Shown: in pieces, positions 48,452-57,052 of the stretch | How positions within the stretch are numbered: position 1 is the first letter of the stretch | Layout: each line of letters starts with the position of its first letter | From: DATFFO01 sp963744905 | GTDB lineage: Bacteria; Actinomycetota; Acidimicrobiia; Spongiisociales; ZC4RG35 | Assembly: GCA_963744905.1 (NCBI GenBank) | Contig: CAVUUV010000005.1 | Location: 248,001-312,000, forward strand | Length of the DNA: 64,000 bases | Direction of reading: 5' to 3' | Notes under the pieces: generated by a model | Told to the model about the DNA's origin: nothing | Seen by the model: the letters and a program-made list of their open reading frames with translations, nothing else | The model's database searches: none | Made by a program: the position numbers and the translations under genes

Positions 48452-49333
48452 GTGGAACGTGGAACCGAGCTCGTGAAACGTGGCCTCGCCGAGATGCTCA
48501 AGGGCGGGGTGATCATGGACGTGGTGACCGCCGACCAGGCGCGTATCGCCGAGCAGGCGGGCGCGGTGGCGGTGATGGCCCTCGAACGCGTCCCGGCCGA
48601 TATTCGCAAACAGGGCGGGGTCGCTCGAATGGCCGATCCCACCAAGGTGCAGGAGATCCAGGAGGCCGTGACCATTCCCGTCATGGCCAAGGCACGGATC
48701 GGCCATTTTCTGGAGGCGCGAGTCCTCGAAGCCCTGGAGGTGGACTACATCGACGAATCCGAGGTGCTCACCCCGGCGGACGAAGACCATCACATCGACA
48801 AGTGGTCCTTCACCACACCGTTCGTGTGCGGGGCGCGCAATCTGGGAGAGGCGCTCCGGCGCATCGGTGAGGGGGCGGCCATGATCCGCACCAAGGGTGA
48901 AGCGGGCACCGGCAACGTCGTCGAGGCCGTCCGTCACATGCGGACCTTGAACAACCAGATCGCGGCCGTGTGCGGGCTGAGCGACGAACAGCTCATGTCG
49001 GCGGGGCGCGACCATCAGGCGCCGGTCGACCTGATCAGAATCGTGCGATCCGAGGGCCGGCTTCCGGTGGTCAACTTCGCTGCGGGGGGCATAGCCACGC
49101 CCGCCGACGCCGCGCTGATGATGGCTCTGGGGTGCGATGGGGTCTTCGTCGGCTCCGGAATCTTCAAGAGCTCCGACCCCGAGGCGTACGCCAAGGCGAT
49201 CGTCGAGGCCACCACATACTGGGAAGACGCCGACAAGGTGGCCAAGGTGTCGGCCGGTCTCGGCGAGGCCATGCCGGGCCTGGAGATCGACCGGCTCTCC
49301 GACAGCGAGCGTCTCGCCACGCGGGGCTGGTGA
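48452..49333 (+). CDS. pdxS: Pyridoxal 5'-phosphate synthase subunit PdxS
   Basis: 293 residues, (beta/alpha)8 barrel. The opening VKRGLAEMLKGGVIMDVVTADQARIAEQAGAVAVMALERVPADIRKQGGVARMADP is diagnostic, with the catalytic Lys in PVMAKARIGH and the second in MIRTKGEAGTG. PdxS combines ribose 5-phosphate, glyceraldehyde 3-phosphate and ammonia from PdxT to make PLP. GTG 48452 is set by AAGGAG 6 bp upstream and by family length. It lies 4 bp before pdxT. Confidence 0.97.
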   Translation: MERGTELVKRGLAEMLKGGVIMDVVTADQARIAEQAGAVAVMALERVPADIRKQGGVARMADPTKVQEIQEAVTIPVMAKARIGHFLEARVLEALEVDYIDESEVLTPADEDHHIDKWSFTTPFVCGARNLGEALRRIGEGAAMIRTKGEAGTGNVVEAVRHMRTLNNQIAAVCGLSDEQLMSAGRDHQAPVDLIRIVRSEGRLPVVNFAAGGIATPADAALMMALGCDGVFVGSGIFKSSDPEAYAKAIVEATTYWEDADKVAKVSAGLGEAMPGLEIDRLSDSERLATRGW

Positions 49334-49337
49334 GCCT

Positions 49338-49904
49338 ATGCCCCGGGTGGGTGTCCTCTCCCTCCAGGGCGACGTACGCGAGCACCTGCGTGCGCTTCGG
49401 CTGGCAGGAGCAGAGGCCCTGGGGGTCAAGACACCCGGGCAACTCGACGAGATCGATGCCCTGGTGATTCCGGGGGGGGAATCGACCACGATCGGAAAGC
49501 TGGCCGCCCGGTTCGGCCTCCTGGAGCCGATCAGAACCGCGACCGAGGATGGCATGCCCGTCTTCGGCACCTGTGCAGGGATGATCTTTCTCGCCTCCGC
49601 CATAACCGAGGGTTCCCAACCACTGCTGGGGAATCTCGACGTGGTGGTGCAGCGCAACGCCTTTGGCCGTCAGAACGAGTCATTCGAGGCGGACCTGGAG
49701 GTGGTGGGCTTCGATCGCCCTTACCATGCGGTGTTCATCCGCGCGCCCTGGGTGGAGAAGCTGGGGGCCGGAGTGGAAGTCATGGCCGAGGTGGACGGTC
49801 ATCCGGTGCTGATCCGTCAGGAGAAGATCCTCGCCAGCTCATTTCACCCCGAGCTGACGGAGGATTCCAGGATCCACCACATGTTTCTCGATCTGATCGA
49901 CTGA
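49338..49904 (+). CDS. pdxT: Pyridoxal 5'-phosphate synthase glutaminase subunit PdxT
   Basis: 188 residues, class I glutaminase. Catalytic triad: Cys in FGTCAGMI, His and Glu in FHPELTED. The start MPRVGVLSLQGDVREH and PGGESTTIGKLAARFGL are family signatures. It feeds ammonia to PdxS, 4 bp upstream. yebC follows 12 bp downstream. Confidence 0.97.
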   Translation: MPRVGVLSLQGDVREHLRALRLAGAEALGVKTPGQLDEIDALVIPGGESTTIGKLAARFGLLEPIRTATEDGMPVFGTCAGMIFLASAITEGSQPLLGNLDVVVQRNAFGRQNESFEADLEVVGFDRPYHAVFIRAPWVEKLGAGVEVMAEVDGHPVLIRQEKILASSFHPELTEDSRIHHMFLDLID

Positions 49905-49916
49905 GAGGTAGTACCC

Positions 49917-50666
49917 ATGGCCGGACATTCGAAATGGGCCAACATCAAGCACCGCAAGGGCCGCCAGGACGCCGCTCGCGGCAAGCTGTTCGCCAAGCTC
50001 GCCAAGGGCATCGAGGTGGCGGCGCGCGAGGGTGGAGGAGACCCCGGTTTCAATCCCACCCTGGCGACGGCGATCGACAAGGCCAAGGCCGCTTCCATGC
50101 CCAACGACAACATAGAGCGCGCCATCAAGCGGGGTACCGGAGAGGTGGAGGGAGCCGTCTATGAGGAGATGTGGTACGAAGGTTATGGCCCCGGCGGCGT
50201 GGCTCTCTATGTGCAAATCCTCACCGACAACCGCAACCGGGCCGCCTCCGATGTTCGCTCCACGTTCACCCGGGGCGGCGGCAACCTGGGGGAGCCCGGC
50301 TCGGTGGCGTACCTATTCGACCACAAGGGCCTTCTCATAGCTCAGGGATCGGAAGAGGAGGTGATGATGGGTGCGCTGGAAGCCGGGGCAGAGGACATCC
50401 GTCCTGGTGGCGACGGCATCTTCGAGGTGATCACGGATCCGTCGGACCTGCGCCGGGTCAAAGAGCAGATGACGGAGGCCGGAATCGAGATCGAGAGCGC
50501 CGACATAACCCAGCTCCCATCGGCCACGATTCCCGTTGGCGAGTCCGACGCCCGCAAGCTTCTCCGGCTCATCGACGCCCTCGACGATCTCGACGATGTC
50601 CAGGCCGTCTTCTCCAACTACGACATCGAAGACGAAGTGATGGAACAAGTGATGGCCGAGGCCTGA
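49917..50666 (+). CDS. yebC: YebC/PmpR family DNA-binding regulatory protein
   Basis: 249 residues, usual length. The conserved start AGHSKWANIKHRKGRQDAARGKLFAKLAKGIEVAAREGGGDP and later NDNIERAIKRGTGE, YEGYGPGGVAL...DNRNRAASDVRSTFTRGGGNLGEPGSVAYLFD identify it. Recent work links YebC to relief of ribosome stalling as well as transcription. The pdxS-pdxT-yebC-ruvC order is a known actinobacterial arrangement; here an acyl-CoA synthetase gene is inserted before ruvC. Confidence 0.96.
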   Translation: MAGHSKWANIKHRKGRQDAARGKLFAKLAKGIEVAAREGGGDPGFNPTLATAIDKAKAASMPNDNIERAIKRGTGEVEGAVYEEMWYEGYGPGGVALYVQILTDNRNRAASDVRSTFTRGGGNLGEPGSVAYLFDHKGLLIAQGSEEEVMMGALEAGAEDIRPGGDGIFEVITDPSDLRRVKEQMTEAGIEIESADITQLPSATIPVGESDARKLLRLIDALDDLDDVQAVFSNYDIEDEVMEQVMAEA

Positions 50667-50668
50667 GG

Positions 50669-52255
50669 ATGGCCCAACGGGCAATCGACCCCCGGCCGGA
50701 AGACTACCGCCAGGCCCGCGATCAGTTCCGCTGGCGAATTCCCTCCACGTTCAACATGGGGGTGGCCTGCAGCGACGCCGTCGAGCCCGACTCGATTGCC
50801 CTACTCATCGACGAGGGGACCGGGCGGACGGATGCCCTGACCTTCGGGGAGCTCTCCGCCCGCTCCAGTGGCATCGCCCGATCGCTGTCCGAAATGGGCA
50901 TACAACGGGGTGATCGGGTAGGAGTGGTCGCGCCCCAGTCGCTGGAGACCGGGCTGGCCCATCTCGCTCTGTGGAAGATGGGAGCGATATCGCTGCCTCT
51001 GGCCAGCCTCTTCGGGCCGGAGGCCCTGTCCTATCGGCTGGGCGACGCCGACGCCGCTCTGGCCATCGTCTCCCCGGACAACCGGGACAAAGTCGCCGGG
51101 GCCCTCCCCGACCTTCCCTTGGTGAGCACAGATGAATCGCCCTTTACGTCCGGAACACCCTCTTCCACCGCCTTTTCTCCCGTGGTCACAGAAGCCGACG
51201 ATCCGGCCTACCTCATCTACACGTCGGGTACCACCGGATCACCCAAGGGTGCGCTCCACGCCCATCGGTCACTGTTCGGTCACCTGCCCGGATTCGAGCT
51301 GTATTACGAGTACGCGCCCCGGCCGGGTGACGTGATCTGGACTCCGGCCGACTGGGCATGGATCGGAGGGCTGATGGACGTGCTCGTCCCGGCCTGGTAC
51401 CACGGAATGTCGGTTCTCACCACAGTGGCGGATTTCGAGCCCAACCGGGCGGTCGAGCTCATGGTTCGCCATGGTGTCACAGCTGCTTTCCTGCCGCCGA
51501 CCGCACTCAAGCTGATGCGGGCGGCCGGAGTGGATGGGACCGGCCTGAAGCTGCGCGCCGTCTTCACCGGTGGGGAACCGCTCGGCGAGGAGATCCAGCG
51601 CTGGTCCGTCGAGGTGCTGGGTTGCCCGATAAACGAAGGCTACGGTCAGACCGAGTGCAACCTGGTGGTGGGAAATTGCGCCTCGACGTGGCCGGTGAAG
51701 CCGGGCTCGATGGGGAGGGCCCTCCCGGGACACGAGGTGGCGGTGCTCGACGAGGCCGGTGAACGGGTCGTGGACGAGGCGGGGGAGATCTGTGTGCGGA
51801 GGCCGGATCCGGTGATGATGCTCGGTTACTGGAACCGGCCCCGCGCCACCGCCGACAAGTACCGGGGAGACTGGCTGGCCACCGGTGACCTGGGCATCGA
51901 GGACCAGGACGGATACTTCTGGTTCCGGAGCAGAGCCGACGACGTCATCAATTCCCGCGGCTACCGGATAGGCCCCGGCGAGATCGAGGAATCCCTGATG
52001 CGACATCCGGCCGTGGCCCTGTGTGGGGTGAGGGGAGTGGACGACGAGTTGCGAGGACAGGTACCCGTTGCCTGGGTGGTGCTGCGCGCCGGCCACCGGC
52101 CGTCGCCCGGGCTGGTCGAGACCCTCCGGGACCATGTGCGCAACCGCCTGGCCGGTCACGAGGTCCCGGCCCGTATCCACTTCGTCGACGACCTCCCTCG
52201 AACCACGACCGGAAAACTGAAACGGAGGTCTCTGGTCGAACCCGACCCGCGCTGA
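50669..52255 (+). CDS. AMP-binding acyl-CoA synthetase
   Basis: 528 residues, ANL superfamily. Motif YTSGTTGSPKGALHAH (P-loop), GEPL...W, NEGYGQTE (A5), TGDLG (A7) and the C-terminal PRTTTGKLKRR (A10 lysine) are all present. Composition and length resemble medium-chain or benzoate/acetate-like acyl-CoA synthetases; the substrate cannot be told from sequence. ATG 50669 is 2 bp after the yebC stop and probably coexpressed. It is separated from ruvC by a 56-bp SOS promoter region. Confidence 0.92.
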   Translation: MAQRAIDPRPEDYRQARDQFRWRIPSTFNMGVACSDAVEPDSIALLIDEGTGRTDALTFGELSARSSGIARSLSEMGIQRGDRVGVVAPQSLETGLAHLALWKMGAISLPLASLFGPEALSYRLGDADAALAIVSPDNRDKVAGALPDLPLVSTDESPFTSGTPSSTAFSPVVTEADDPAYLIYTSGTTGSPKGALHAHRSLFGHLPGFELYYEYAPRPGDVIWTPADWAWIGGLMDVLVPAWYHGMSVLTTVADFEPNRAVELMVRHGVTAAFLPPTALKLMRAAGVDGTGLKLRAVFTGGEPLGEEIQRWSVEVLGCPINEGYGQTECNLVVGNCASTWPVKPGSMGRALPGHEVAVLDEAGERVVDEAGEICVRRPDPVMMLGYWNRPRATADKYRGDWLATGDLGIEDQDGYFWFRSRADDVINSRGYRIGPGEIEESLMRHPAVALCGVRGVDDELRGQVPVAWVVLRAGHRPSPGLVETLRDHVRNRLAGHEVPARIHFVDDLPRTTTGKLKRRSLVEPDPR

Positions 52256-52295
52256 GTGGCGGCGCCAGATCCACCAAGGCGTCCCACCTCCCCGT

Positions 52296-52318
52296 TATGC
52301 TCCCAGAACACATGTTCG
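52296..52318 (+). promoter_or_regulatory. ruvCAB promoter with LexA box covering the start codon
   Basis: -10 TATGCT (52296-52301), then 3 nt, then a LexA box AGAAC-ACAT-GTTCG (52305-52318; one mismatch) that contains the ruvC ATG (52312). The expected transcription start is within about 5 nt of the ATG, so the mRNA would be leaderless. No clear -35. The layout equals that of lexA. Confidence 0.76.
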
Positions 52319-52797
52319 TCCTTGGAATAGACCCTGGCCTGACCACGACTGGATACGGGATAGTCCAGACCGGCCACCCCCCGGTGGCGGTGGCGGCGGG
52401 TGTCGTCCGCACCGACTCCGCAGATCCCCTCGGGAACCGCCTGTCGATGCTCTATAGGGGCCTGCGGGAGGTCATCGCCGAGTACTCGCCGGCACAGATG
52501 GCCATCGAGATGGTCTTCACCAACCGCAACCTGCAGACGGCCATATCGGTGGGCCGGGCATCGGGAGTGGCCATCCTGGCCGGCGCCGAGGCGGGCATGG
52601 ACATCGCCGAATACGCCCCCACTGCCATCAAGGCCGCCGTTACCGGCGACGGTGCCGCCGACAAGGCCGGTGTGGCGGCCATGGTGGCGAGACTCCTCGA
52701 CCTCCACGAGCCTCCCCGCCCAGCCGACGCCGCAGACGCCCTGGCCGTGGCCATCTGCCATATTCGATCGGCGGCTCTGGTTGGAGGAAAACGATGA
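52312..52797 (+). CDS. ruvC: Crossover junction endodeoxyribonuclease RuvC
   Basis: 161 residues. The start VLGIDPGLTTTGYGIV carries the first catalytic Asp (Asp7); AIEMVF (Glu) and DAADALAVAICH (acidic pair) complete the metal site. RuvC resolves Holliday junctions after RuvAB branch migration. ATG 52312 fits the family N-terminus with no room for a leader, given the LexA box and -10 just upstream; no Shine-Dalgarno sequence is seen. The stop overlaps ruvA (ATGA). Confidence 0.96.
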   Translation: MFVLGIDPGLTTTGYGIVQTGHPPVAVAAGVVRTDSADPLGNRLSMLYRGLREVIAEYSPAQMAIEMVFTNRNLQTAISVGRASGVAILAGAEAGMDIAEYAPTAIKAAVTGDGAADKAGVAAMVARLLDLHEPPRPADAADALAVAICHIRSAALVGGKR

Positions 52798-53372
52798 TCT
52801 CGCGCCTGCGCGGCATGCTCGTCGCCATAACGCCGGACGGCGTCGTCGTCGAGGTCGGGGGCGTCGGATATGAGATCGCCATGACTCCTCAATCGGTGAG
52901 TGGCCTGGCCGGCATAGGCGAGGAGGTGGTCGTTCATACCCACCTCCAGGTCAGGGAGGATTCGATGTCCCTGTACGGATTCGCCACCGCCACCGACCGC
53001 GACCTGTTTCGGGTCCTCATCTCGGCCAGCGGAGTCGGCCCCAAAGTGGGGATGGCGCTGCTCGCCACCATGCGGCCCGAGCAACTGCGTCGTGCCGTGG
53101 CAACCGAAGACGTGGCGGCCCTCTGTGCTGCCCCGGGCGTCGGGAAGCGGTCAGCTCAGAAGATCATCCTCGAACTTCGACCCAAGCTGGCCGACGCCGA
53201 GGCCGACCTGGCCGGGGGGTCCGACCAGGGCCAGGTCCGACAGGCTTTGGAGAACCTGGGCTATAGCCACGAGGAGATAGCAGAAGCAGTGGCCGACCTA
53301 GATCCCGGGGCGACCGCCTCCGAACAGCTCAAATCAGCTTTGCGAGCCCTGGGACAGGCCCGCCGTGCGTGA
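52794..53372 (+). CDS. ruvA: Holliday junction branch migration protein RuvA
   Basis: 192 residues. OB-fold start MISRLRGMLVAITPDGVVVEVGGVGYEI, helix-hairpin-helix motifs (LISASGVGPKVGMALLATM and LCAAPGVGKRSAQKIILEL), and a C-terminal UBA-like domain (VRQALENLGYSHEEIAEAV). It forms the tetramer that holds the junction for RuvB. It overlaps ruvC and ruvB. Confidence 0.97.
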   Translation: MISRLRGMLVAITPDGVVVEVGGVGYEIAMTPQSVSGLAGIGEEVVVHTHLQVREDSMSLYGFATATDRDLFRVLISASGVGPKVGMALLATMRPEQLRRAVATEDVAALCAAPGVGKRSAQKIILELRPKLADAEADLAGGSDQGQVRQALENLGYSHEEIAEAVADLDPGATASEQLKSALRALGQARRA

Positions 53373-54372
53373 GGACAGTCTTCTCAGTCCCGCCGCCTCC
53401 GACGAGATGGAGCTAGGGCTTCGCCCTCACACCCTGGGGGAGTTCATCGGTCAGGAGAAGGTGAAAGAGCGGATGTGGATCTCGATCGACGCTGCCAGAG
53501 CGGAGGCCAGGTCACTGGACCACATCCTCCTCTCCGGTCCACCCGGCTTGGGAAAGACAACCCTGGCCGGCATCGTCGCCTCCGAGATGGGGAGTGCGAT
53601 ACGGGTCACATCCGGCCCCGCCCTGGAGCGGCCCGGGGACCTGGCCGCCATCCTCTCCAACCTGGAGACGGGGGACGTGTTCTTCATCGACGAGATCCAT
53701 CGCCTCTCCCGGACGGTGGAGGAGGTGCTCTACTCGGCCATGGAGGACTTCGCCATCGACATCGTGTTGGGCAAGGGCCCTACTGCACAATCGATTCGGC
53801 TCGACCTTCCCAGGTTCACGCTGGTCGGCGCCACCACCCGCAAGGGAACCGTCACCGCGCCTCTGCGAGACCGGTTCGGCATCGAGGAGAAGCTCGATTA
53901 CTACCTCGACGAGGAACTCGCCCAGATCGTCCTCAGGTCGGCCGCGATCCTGGGGGTCGACATAGACCTGGCTGCTGCCCACGAGATCGCTCGCCGCAGC
54001 CGCTCCACGCCGCGGATCGCCAATCGGCTCCTGGCCCGGGTTCGCGACTACGCCGTCGCCCGCGCCGATGGACGGGTGACCTCACAGGTCGCCGATACCG
54101 CTCTGGCGGTGTTCGAGGTCGACTCTCTCGGCCTCGACAAGGTGGACCGTGCCATCCTCGAGGCCATCATCCTCAAGTTCTCCGGAGGGCCGGTGGGACT
54201 GGGGACACTGGCCATAGCCGTCGGTGAGGAGCCCGAGACGGTGGAAGACGCCTATGAGCCTTTCCTGCTCCAGATCGGCTTGATCCACCGCACCCCGCGC
54301 GGCCGCACTGCCACCGACCTGGCCTACCGCCACCTCGGCGTCGACAAACCCGGCCAATCGAGCCTCCTCTAA
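53365..54372 (+). CDS. ruvB: Holliday junction branch migration helicase RuvB
   Basis: 335 residues, AAA+ motor. Walker A GPPGLGKTTLA, Walker B FFIDEIHRLS, sensor 1 GATTRKG, and the C-terminal winged helix (GPVGLGTLAIAVGEE...QIGLIHRTPRGRTAT). GTG 53365 overlaps the ruvA stop. Part of the SOS-controlled ruvCAB operon. A 54-bp minisatellite begins 40 bp after the stop. Confidence 0.97.
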   Translation: MREDSLLSPAASDEMELGLRPHTLGEFIGQEKVKERMWISIDAARAEARSLDHILLSGPPGLGKTTLAGIVASEMGSAIRVTSGPALERPGDLAAILSNLETGDVFFIDEIHRLSRTVEEVLYSAMEDFAIDIVLGKGPTAQSIRLDLPRFTLVGATTRKGTVTAPLRDRFGIEEKLDYYLDEELAQIVLRSAAILGVDIDLAAAHEIARRSRSTPRIANRLLARVRDYAVARADGRVTSQVADTALAVFEVDSLGLDKVDRAILEAIILKFSGGPVGLGTLAIAVGEEPETVEDAYEPFLLQIGLIHRTPRGRTATDLAYRHLGVDKPGQSSLL

Positions 54373-54412
54373 ACCGACCCCCGGAGGAGGCTCAGGCACA
54401 CGCCGGGGGAGT

Positions 54413-54730
54413 TCCCCCCACTCGCAGGGAAAGGCACCCACACCCCAAGCCTTGTCCGAAGCTTTGTCCCCCCACTCGCAGGGAAAGGCACCCACACCCC
54501 AAGCCTTGTCCGAAGCTTTGTCCCCCCACTCGCAGGGAAAGGCACCCACACCCCAAGCCTTGTCCGAAGCTTTGTCCCCCCACTCGCAGGGAAAGGCACC
54601 CACACCCCAAGCCTTGTCCGAAGCTTTGTCCCCCCACTCGCAGGGAAAGGCACCCACACCCCAAGCCTTGTCCGAAGCTTTGTCCCCCCACTCGCAGGGA
54701 AAGGCACCCACACCCCAAGCCTTGTCCGAG
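54413..54730. repeat. 54-bp minisatellite, 5.9 copies, between ruvB and queA
   Basis: Units begin at 54413, 54467, 54521, 54575, 54629 and 54683. Each starts TCCCCCCACTCGCAGGGA and ends CCGAAGCTTTG; the copies I compared are identical, and the sixth is cut short at 48 bp. Because 54 is a multiple of three, frames stay open through it on both strands, producing 18-residue peptide repeats; these look like artefacts. No spacer variation, so not CRISPR. Identity implies recent expansion or homogenisation. Confidence 0.93.
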
Positions 54731-54769
54731 TCCCTGCTCGCAGGGGGAAGGGACCCGCAGCCGGAGGCT

Positions 54770-54801
54770 GGGGTAGGGGGGTAGGGGGGTAAGGGGGTGG
54801 G
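54770..54801 (+). other. G-quadruplex-forming tract upstream of queA
   Basis: Five G-runs (54770-54773, 54776-54781, 54784-54789, 54793-54797, 54799-54801) separated by 1-3 nt loops of TA, TA, TAA and T, on the coding strand of queA. This satisfies G3+N1-7 four-run rules with margin. It lies 70 bp before the queA start, next to a small hairpin (GGGTCC/GGACCC, 54807-54822). Confidence 0.78.
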
Positions 54802-54870
54802 CCTAAGGGTCCGGACGGACCCCGGTGGCGACTTGTGGAACCCCCACCCCGACCACGGGTCTAACCTCCG

Positions 54871-55890
54871 GTGCCCGTGCTGACCTCCGAGTTCTCCTAC
54901 GAGCTCCCCGAGTCGGCGATAGCCCAGAGTCCGGCCGAGCCGCGTGATTCTGCCCGACTGCTCGGGGCGCGTGAGCTGACCGATCATCTGTTCCGTGACC
55001 TCCCCGACCTGCTCGATCCGGGCGACCTGGTGGTCGTCAACGAAACCCGGGTGCGCGCCGCCAGGATCCACGGCCACAAGCATCCCACCGGCGGAGCGGT
55101 CGAGGTGCTGTTGCTCAACCCGGACCCGGCCGGCACCTGGCAGGCCCTGATCCGGCCTTCTCGCCGGGTCCGACCCGGGGTGGAGATTCGGGCCGGCGAG
55201 CTCCGCGTGACGGTGGAAAGTGAGCCGGTCGACGGCCTGGTTCGGGCGAGACTGGAGGCACCAGACGATGTCGAGGCGGCCATCGAGCGTGTGGGGGATG
55301 TCCCGCTCCCGCCCTACATAACCGCCGAGCTCTCGGATCCGTCCCGCTATCAGACCATGTTCGCCAGGACGACGGGCTCGGCCGCCGCCCCCACGGCCGG
55401 ACTGCACTTCACTCCTCGGGTCGTAACGGGCCTCAGGCAATGCGGTATCCGTCTCGCCAGCGTCGAATTGCGAGTGGGCCTCGATACCTTCCGTCCCATC
55501 TCGACCGAGCGAATCGAAGACCATTCGATGCATTCGGAGTGGGTTCGTGTTCCGGAGGAAACGGCGCGGGCGGTGGCCGATACCCGGGAGCGGGGCGGAG
55601 CGGTGGTGGCGGTAGGTACGACGGTCGTGCGCACCCTCGAGTCACGTAATGCGGACGGTCAGGTCGAACCCGGATCGGGTCATACCGACCTCTTCGTCCG
55701 TCCCGGGTATCGCTGGGGGGTGGTCGATCGCCTCATCACCAACTTCCACCTGCCGGGATCGAGCCTGATCGTGCTGGTGGCCGCCTTCATCGGCCCCTCC
55801 TGGCGCACTGTCTACCAAACCGCTCTCGAGCGGGGCTACCGCTTTCTCAGCTTCGGAGATGCCATGCTGGCCGACCGGGCAGACAGATGA
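54871..55890 (+). CDS. queA: S-adenosylmethionine:tRNA ribosyltransferase-isomerase QueA
   Basis: 339 residues, normal length. The start FSYELPESAIAQSPAEPRDSARLL, then LVVNETRVRAARI, FARTTGSAAAPTAGLHFT and NFHLPGSSLIVLVAAF are family signatures. QueA makes epoxyqueuosine from preQ1 at tRNA position 34. GTG 54871 is likely; GTG 54877 is an alternative. It overlaps tgt by ATGA, pairing the two late queuosine steps. The promoter would lie in the repeat/G4 region. Confidence 0.95.
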   Translation: MPVLTSEFSYELPESAIAQSPAEPRDSARLLGARELTDHLFRDLPDLLDPGDLVVVNETRVRAARIHGHKHPTGGAVEVLLLNPDPAGTWQALIRPSRRVRPGVEIRAGELRVTVESEPVDGLVRARLEAPDDVEAAIERVGDVPLPPYITAELSDPSRYQTMFARTTGSAAAPTAGLHFTPRVVTGLRQCGIRLASVELRVGLDTFRPISTERIEDHSMHSEWVRVPEETARAVADTRERGGAVVAVGTTVVRTLESRNADGQVEPGSGHTDLFVRPGYRWGVVDRLITNFHLPGSSLIVLVAAFIGPSWRTVYQTALERGYRFLSFGDAMLADRADR

Positions 55891-56999
55891 CCTTCGCCGC
55901 CGCCTGGAGACCTCTGGCCGAGGACGGTCGGGCCCGTCGTGGTGTTCTCACCGTGGGCCATGGAGACGTTGCCACGCCCGGCTTCATGCCCGTCGGCACC
56001 AGGGCATCTGTCAGGAGCCTCGACAGCACCGATCTGGCGCGGGCAGGTGCGGAGATCGTTCTGGCCAACACCTACCACCTCATGCTGCGACCGGGGGCCG
56101 AACTGATCCAGCGCATGGGCGGAATACATCGATTCATGAGCTGGCATGGACCGATCCTCACCGACTCCGGCGGCTACCAGATCTTCTCCCTCGACCCCGA
56201 GATCACCGAGGAAGGTGCGGTGTTCCGCTCCACCTACGACGGTTCGCGGGTGAGCCTGACCCCCGAACAGGCGGTGGCCACCCAGGAAATGCTGGGCCCG
56301 GATATCGCCATGGTCCTCGACATCTGCGTCGGCTTGCCGGCCTCTCGTTCGGAGGTGGCCGCGGCGATGGAGAGGACGCTGCGCTGGTCGGAGAGGGCAC
56401 TGCGGGCCCACCACCGGGCCGATCAGGCGTTGTTCGGGATCGTTCAGGGGGGCATCGAGACGGACCTGAGGACCGAGTCGGCCCAGGCGACTGCCGGCCT
56501 CGGATTCAGCGGGTTCGGAATTGGCGGCCTGTCGGTCGGCGAGACGGACGAGGAACGCCGTCTGGCTCTGGACGCCACCCTTCCCCACCTGCCCGCCTCC
56601 AAGGTGCGCTACGTCATGGGCCTGGGCGACCCCGAGGGGGTCCTGTCCGCGGTGGGACAGGGCGCCGACCTCTTCGATTGCGTCTGGCCGACCCGTCTGG
56701 CCCGTCACGGCCGGGTGTTGACCCCCGACGGCGACTACAACCTGCGCCGGGCCCGCTTCGCCGACGACGATGCCCCGCTCCATCGCCAATGCGCCTGTCC
56801 CGCCTGTGACACGTACAGCCGGGCATATCTCCGCCACCTGGTGATGACCGGAGAGTTGTCGGCGCTTCGGCTGCTCACCCTCCACAATCTCACCTACACG
56901 CTCGACCTGATGGAGGGCGCACGAGAGGCAATATCGAGGGGCCGGTTGGCCGACTTCACCACCATCACTGTGGGTCGGCGCGACCGGGGAGGTTGGTGA
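55887..56999 (+). CDS. tgt: tRNA-guanine transglycosylase
   Basis: 370 residues. Catalytic Asp regions LTDSGGYQIFSL and the GGLSVGE / DCVWPTRLARHG core are present, and the zinc site CACPACDTYSRAYLRHL with a following His (LLTLHNLTY) is intact. Tgt swaps guanine 34 for preQ1 in GU(N) tRNAs. ATG 55887 overlaps the queA stop. The 53-bp gap to yajC contains the next ribosome binding site. Confidence 0.96.
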   Translation: MTFAAAWRPLAEDGRARRGVLTVGHGDVATPGFMPVGTRASVRSLDSTDLARAGAEIVLANTYHLMLRPGAELIQRMGGIHRFMSWHGPILTDSGGYQIFSLDPEITEEGAVFRSTYDGSRVSLTPEQAVATQEMLGPDIAMVLDICVGLPASRSEVAAAMERTLRWSERALRAHHRADQALFGIVQGGIETDLRTESAQATAGLGFSGFGIGGLSVGETDEERRLALDATLPHLPASKVRYVMGLGDPEGVLSAVGQGADLFDCVWPTRLARHGRVLTPDGDYNLRRARFADDDAPLHRQCACPACDTYSRAYLRHLVMTGELSALRLLTLHNLTYTLDLMEGAREAISRGRLADFTTITVGRRDRGGW

Positions 57000-57052
57000 C
57001 AAGGTCCCGGTAGTCCTAACCTCGTGCTGTTCGAACCCCCGAGAGGTAAGTC

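Noticed and set aside
54413..54730. A CRISPR array
   Set aside because: The 54-bp units are contiguous and identical, with no variable spacers and no cas genes nearby.
54082..55533. A 483-residue minus-strand open frame, and plus-strand frames, running through the 54-bp repeats
   Set aside because: They remain open only because the repeat unit is a multiple of three; they also run antisense over ruvB/queA and encode nothing recognisable.
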